A stretch of 9,415 nt of DNA. Source: Planctomycetota bacterium. Its GTDB lineage: Bacteria; Planctomycetota; Planctomycetia; Isosphaerales; Isosphaeraceae. This document shows positions 6,708 to 9,415 of this stretch, one piece after another. Position 1 is the first letter of the stretch, and each line of letters opens with the position of its first letter. A program made the position numbers and the translations under genes. The stretch covers positions 1-9,415 of the forward strand of contig JAKAUH010000527.1 in assembly GCA_021818605.1 (NCBI GenBank), read 5' to 3'. Under the pieces are notes generated by a model. That model saw nothing but the letters and a program-made list of their open reading frames with translations. It had not been told where the DNA came from and did not search any database.

Positions 6708-8612
6708 TCACTTTTCCACGATCGACAGCGACAGGCTTCTCGACGCGTGGCCCTTGATCACGCTCTCCAGGACGTGCCCGTTTTCCGAGTCGGTCACGAT
6801 GTCCACGCCGGTCACAGCTACCGTTGCGGTAGCCCGGCGGAGCTCCACCGGCTCGGCCCCACCTCGGCCCCGAACCGCGACCTTCGGGTGCAGGGCGATC
6901 CGGAACCGGATCTCGTCCTTGCTTCGGTTCGCGACCGTCCAGTCCATGCGGCGCTCGCTGAATTCCAGGATCACGCTGGCGTCGTTGTCACTGCACGAGA
7001 GGCATCGAGGGCCGAGTTCGCGCACGTCCGCCAGGTTGCGAGGAGCCAGCCACCCGGACACGGTCGTGCCGCCGGCCCATCCCGGCTCGTTCGAGAGAAA
7101 CTGCTTGCCCCCGACGACGAGGCTCGTCACCGAGCCGTCGCCGCGGATCGCCACATCGTAGGACCTCGTCTGAACCCGCCGGCTGATGGGCTGCTGCTGG
7201 ATGTCGGCATCGGCCTCAGTCGTGCGATCTGTCCGGAATGGCGCGGCTGGGAGTCCGGATCGGTTGACGAGGTTCGCTCCCGGTACGCCGGCCCAGGCGT
7301 ACCGGACGGTGAGCGGAGCGGGGACCTCCTTGCACCGCAGCACGATCGAGTCTCCCTCGATGGTGGCGTCGGCAAACCGATATCGACCGTCCGCACCGGC
7401 CACGGCGAACCCGCGGATCGGTCCACCGCCGCGGGATGCAAGTCGGTCTCCGTCGGTGTCGAACGTCACGCGCAGCGAGTCGCTCTCACGTTTCGCCTGG
7501 CGAAACTCCGGACCTCGCGCGACGATCGGACGGCCATAAACGTCATGGAGGGCCAGCAGCGCGACCCTCCGGCCGATTTCGCGTTTTTGACGGGGATGCA
7601 GGTCCAACCCGTCGTTCGTATCGATCGCGACCGCCAGGCTGGCGTGCTTCGCCGCCCGGACGGCAGCGGCCTGGGCCTCGCGCATCCAGGCCCACGAGAT
7701 TCCGCCCCAGCCGGGCGCGAAGTCCGGCAGCTGGATCACGATGAACGGCAACTCCGGGGTGGCGAACTGATTCCGCCACGAGGCGAAGAGGGCCGCCAGG
7801 AGCTTCGGGTACAGGGCGGGCCGATCCGAGTTGCCCTCACCCTGATACCAGACTACTCCCTTGATTGGGGAGTTCCCGAGCGGGGCGATCATGCCGTTGT
7901 ACAGCGTTGAGGGCGCGATTCCGAACATCGAGTTTCGGAGGTCTTCCCGGGCGAATCCGGCCAGGGCCTCGGCGGGCACCCACGCCTCGCACATCGTCCC
8001 GCCGAAGGAGGCGTCGACGACGCCGAGGGGGACGTCCCGGAGTGCCGGATCAGCCAGGAGCTCGGCCGCGAAGAAGAATCCGACCCCAGAAAAATCCCGC
8101 GCGGAATCGCGCGCGGCGATTCGCCAGCGGATTTCGCCGTCCGCTCGCGGGTTCGCGCTCGCCCGTCGGCCAACCGAGCCCAGGCGGAGTTGCGCCAGAG
8201 ACCCCGCGGCATCGGCGGCGGCGGGCCCGCCGTCGCACTCCTTGAGCGTCATCTGCATGTTCGACTGGCCGGCGCAGAGCCAGACATCGCCCACGAGCAC
8301 ATCCTTCACCTCGGCCCGGGCGCCGCCGGACTCGGCCGACAGCACGAACGGGCCGCCGGCCGGTAATGCCTTCAGGTCGGCCGACCATCGGCCGCTGGGC
8401 GCCGCCGCCGCCGTCGCGCGCCTTGGTCCGAGACGAACCTCGACGGCGGATCCAGGAGCGGCCTCGCCCCACACCCGAACCGGCCGATCCCTCTGGAGCA
8501 CCAGATGGTCGCCGAACGGAGCTCCGAGACTGATCCCGCCGGCCCACACGCGCGAGGCCGTGGCCAGGATCAGAAACCCGACAGCCGAGGTTCGTCGCAG
8601 AGCGAACATCAT
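6708..8612 (-). CDS. Secreted sialate O-acetylesterase-like SGNH hydrolase
   Basis: The family removes O-acetyl groups from sialic acids or acetylated polysaccharides. The 634-residue protein has a signal peptide (about 1-24, likely cleavage after VWA), then a beta-sandwich (about 25-105) with LQRDRPVRVWGEA (39-51). The SGNH domain follows: block I GQSNM (115-119, nucleophile S117), SFGGTMCEAW (202-211), KGVVWYQGEGN (251-261) and DLHP (337-340, catalytic His339). The usual family end, VRYAW to PFRTD, is at 436-462. Residues 463-634 are an extra beta-rich region I do not recognise. It starts with ATG ATG at 8607-8612 after only a weak GGTGA. Its 3' end faces the GTPase gene with 41 bp between and no clear terminator. 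It is in a different reading phase from the other minus-strand genes and uses at least one TCA codon. Xylan or other glycan acetylesterase activity is equally possible. Confidence 0.88.
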   Translation of the reverse strand: MMFALRRTSAVGFLILATASRVWAGGISLGAPFGDHLVLQRDRPVRVWGEAAPGSAVEVRLGPRRATAAAAPSGRWSADLKALPAGGPFVLSAESGGARAEVKDVLVGDVWLCAGQSNMQMTLKECDGGPAAADAAGSLAQLRLGSVGRRASANPRADGEIRWRIAARDSARDFSGVGFFFAAELLADPALRDVPLGVVDASFGGTMCEAWVPAEALAGFAREDLRNSMFGIAPSTLYNGMIAPLGNSPIKGVVWYQGEGNSDRPALYPKLLAALFASWRNQFATPELPFIVIQLPDFAPGWGGISWAWMREAQAAAVRAAKHASLAVAIDTNDGLDLHPRQKREIGRRVALLALHDVYGRPIVARGPEFRQAKRESDSLRVTFDTDGDRLASRGGGPIRGFAVAGADGRYRFADATIEGDSIVLRCKEVPAPLTVRYAWAGVPGANLVNRSGLPAAPFRTDRTTEADADIQQQPISRRVQTRSYDVAIRGDGSVTSLVVGGKQFLSNEPGWAGGTTVSGWLAPRNLADVRELGPRCLSCSDNDASVILEFSERRMDWTVANRSKDEIRFRIALHPKVAVRGRGGAEPVELRRATATVAVTGVDIVTDSENGHVLESVIKGHASRSLSLSIVEK

Positions 8613-8677
8613 GAATTCACCGAATCTATGGGATGCCTACGCACAATCCAGCGCCGACCGGAGGGCGCTTGACCGGC

Positions 8678-9415
8678 TCAGGAGGCGTCCTCAGGCGGTT
8701 TGGGGATCTTGGCGATCTCGGGACCCATGGGGGTGCGGACGCCGCGGGAGACCGGGCTCATGTCGTCGCGGTCGAGCTGCCACGCGGGGGTTGCGGCGTC
8801 CGCCTGATGGCGGAACTTCAGGTCGGTGAGGGTTGGCGACTCGTCGGTGGGCTGGAAGGCGCGGGTCCAGTCATCGCGCTCATAAACACGGGGCAGACCG
8901 CCGGCCCGGACGATCTCGTCGCGGCGGTAGGTCTTGATGCGATGGTAGGCGACGTTATGGGCCTCCCAGTGAAGGCGGTCGCGCAGCTCCTCGATCTGGT
9001 CCTGACCCTCCAGGCGGAAGAGCGGGTCGTCACCGCTGACGGTGCTGACGATCGAGTTGGCGGCGTGGATGTCGACAGTGGCCATCGCGGGCTGCTCGCG
9101 GGAGGTCTGCAGGTAGACCAGCCCGCCCCGGGTCCGCGCGACGACGCGATCGATGCGGACGGTCACGGCGGGTGATGGTGTATCGCCGCTCGTGGAGACG
9201 ATCGGCCGCGCGCTGCCGAGTGCGTGGAGCAGGCTCCCCTCGGCGGCCGCCATGACGTTGTTCAGGTTGAGCGCGATGCGGGTGCCACCCAGAACGGTGA
9301 CGGCATCGCCGCCGGAGCGGATGAGGGTGTTGCGCAGTTCGATGATAGCGCGGGCGGCGGGGGCCGCCGGCTCCTGTGCGGCGCGGTCGGCTTCAGCCGG
9401 AGAGGGCGGCCGGAC
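8678..9415 (-). CDS. Unknown protein, C-terminal 245 residues, beta-strand-rich; start beyond the right edge
   Basis: The frame is open to the window end, and the Met codon at 9253 lies inside a continuous, well-patterned sequence, so the gene very likely starts beyond 9415. The visible part opens with a Pro/Ala-rich stretch (about 1-22). Next come about 100 residues of short hydrophobic strands with Gly/Asn turns (IIELRNTLIRSGGDAVTVLG, then TRIALNLNNVMAAAEGSLLH), resembling turns of a parallel beta-helix. Then follow a charged helical segment with ELRDRLHWEAHNVAYHRIKT (about 152-171) and a Pro-rich tail ending PEIAKIPKPPEDAS. I see no catalytic motif, Cys pair or membrane segment. It is 65 bp upstream of the acetylesterase and on the same strand, so the two may be co-transcribed. 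I recognise no family; an N-terminal domain outside the window could define the function. Confidence 0.7.
   Translation of the reverse strand, partial: VRPPSPAEADRAAQEPAAPAARAIIELRNTLIRSGGDAVTVLGGTRIALNLNNVMAAAEGSLLHALGSARPIVSTSGDTPSPAVTVRIDRVVARTRGGLVYLQTSREQPAMATVDIHAANSIVSTVSGDDPLFRLEGQDQIEELRDRLHWEAHNVAYHRIKTYRRDEIVRAGGLPRVYERDDWTRAFQPTDESPTLTDLKFRHQADAATPAWQLDRDDMSPVSRGVRTPMGPEIAKIPKPPEDAS

Noticed and set aside
6186..7910. A plus-strand open frame of over 500 codons overlapping the GTPase end and the acetylesterase
   Set aside because: It runs opposite or out of frame with two genes that have clear family motifs. It is rich in Arg, Gly and Pro as expected of a GC-rich shadow frame and shows no motif of its own.
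8650..8669. Inverted repeat AGCGCC/GGCGCT with an 8-bp loop between the right-edge gene and the acetylesterase gene, as a terminator
   Set aside because: The stem is only 6 bp and no T-run follows on either strand. The two genes may also be co-transcribed across it.

Overview
The window is GC-rich throughout, with GTG starts and C/G-ending codons. It carries a Cys-type sulfatase, its formylglycine-generating enzyme and a sialate O-acetylesterase-type hydrolase. This mix points to a sulfatase-rich, polysaccharide-degrading bacterium. A planctomycete, perhaps of the Isosphaeraceae type, is the best guess, inferred from gene content rather than from a marker gene.

Layout, left to right. Minus strand, transcribed right to left: sulfatase (3502-5283), lipoprotein-type formylglycine-generating enzyme (2374-3483, 18 bp after the sulfatase), cardiolipin synthase-like phospholipase D protein (772-2184, after a 189-bp gap with a possible promoter), and trehalose synthase (1-747, 24 bp later, C-terminus cut by the left edge). 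Plus strand: a shortened MnmE-like GTPase (5494-6666) diverges from the sulfatase across a 210-bp spacer. It converges, 41 bp tail to tail, with a secreted sialate O-acetylesterase-like SGNH hydrolase on the minus strand (6708-8612). At the right edge is the C-terminal 245 residues of an unrecognised, beta-strand-rich protein on the minus strand (8678-9415).

How the genes work together. The sulfatase has the Cys-type active-site signature, which must be oxidised to formylglycine. The next gene encodes an enzyme with both FGE catalytic cysteines, so the pair looks like a self-contained enzyme-plus-maturase unit. The acetylesterase could remove O-acetyl groups from the same kind of exported glycan, but it is in a separate transcription unit. 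Trehalose synthase and the cardiolipin synthase-like protein relate to compatible-solute/glycogen metabolism and membrane lipids, and have no obvious tie to the sulfatase pair. The GTPase keeps its nucleotide-binding motifs but lacks the C-terminal tRNA-modification motif of true MnmE.

No tRNA, rRNA, CRISPR array, insertion sequence or phage gene was seen. No gap between genes exceeds 300 bp. One plus-strand frame is free of stop codons from position 1 to 6663, lying codon-on-codon opposite four minus-strand genes. I read this as a codon-usage by-product, not a giant gene. I found no clear evidence of a wholly new system. The best leads are the lipoprotein FGE/sulfatase pair, the reduced MnmE paralogue and the unknown protein at the right edge.
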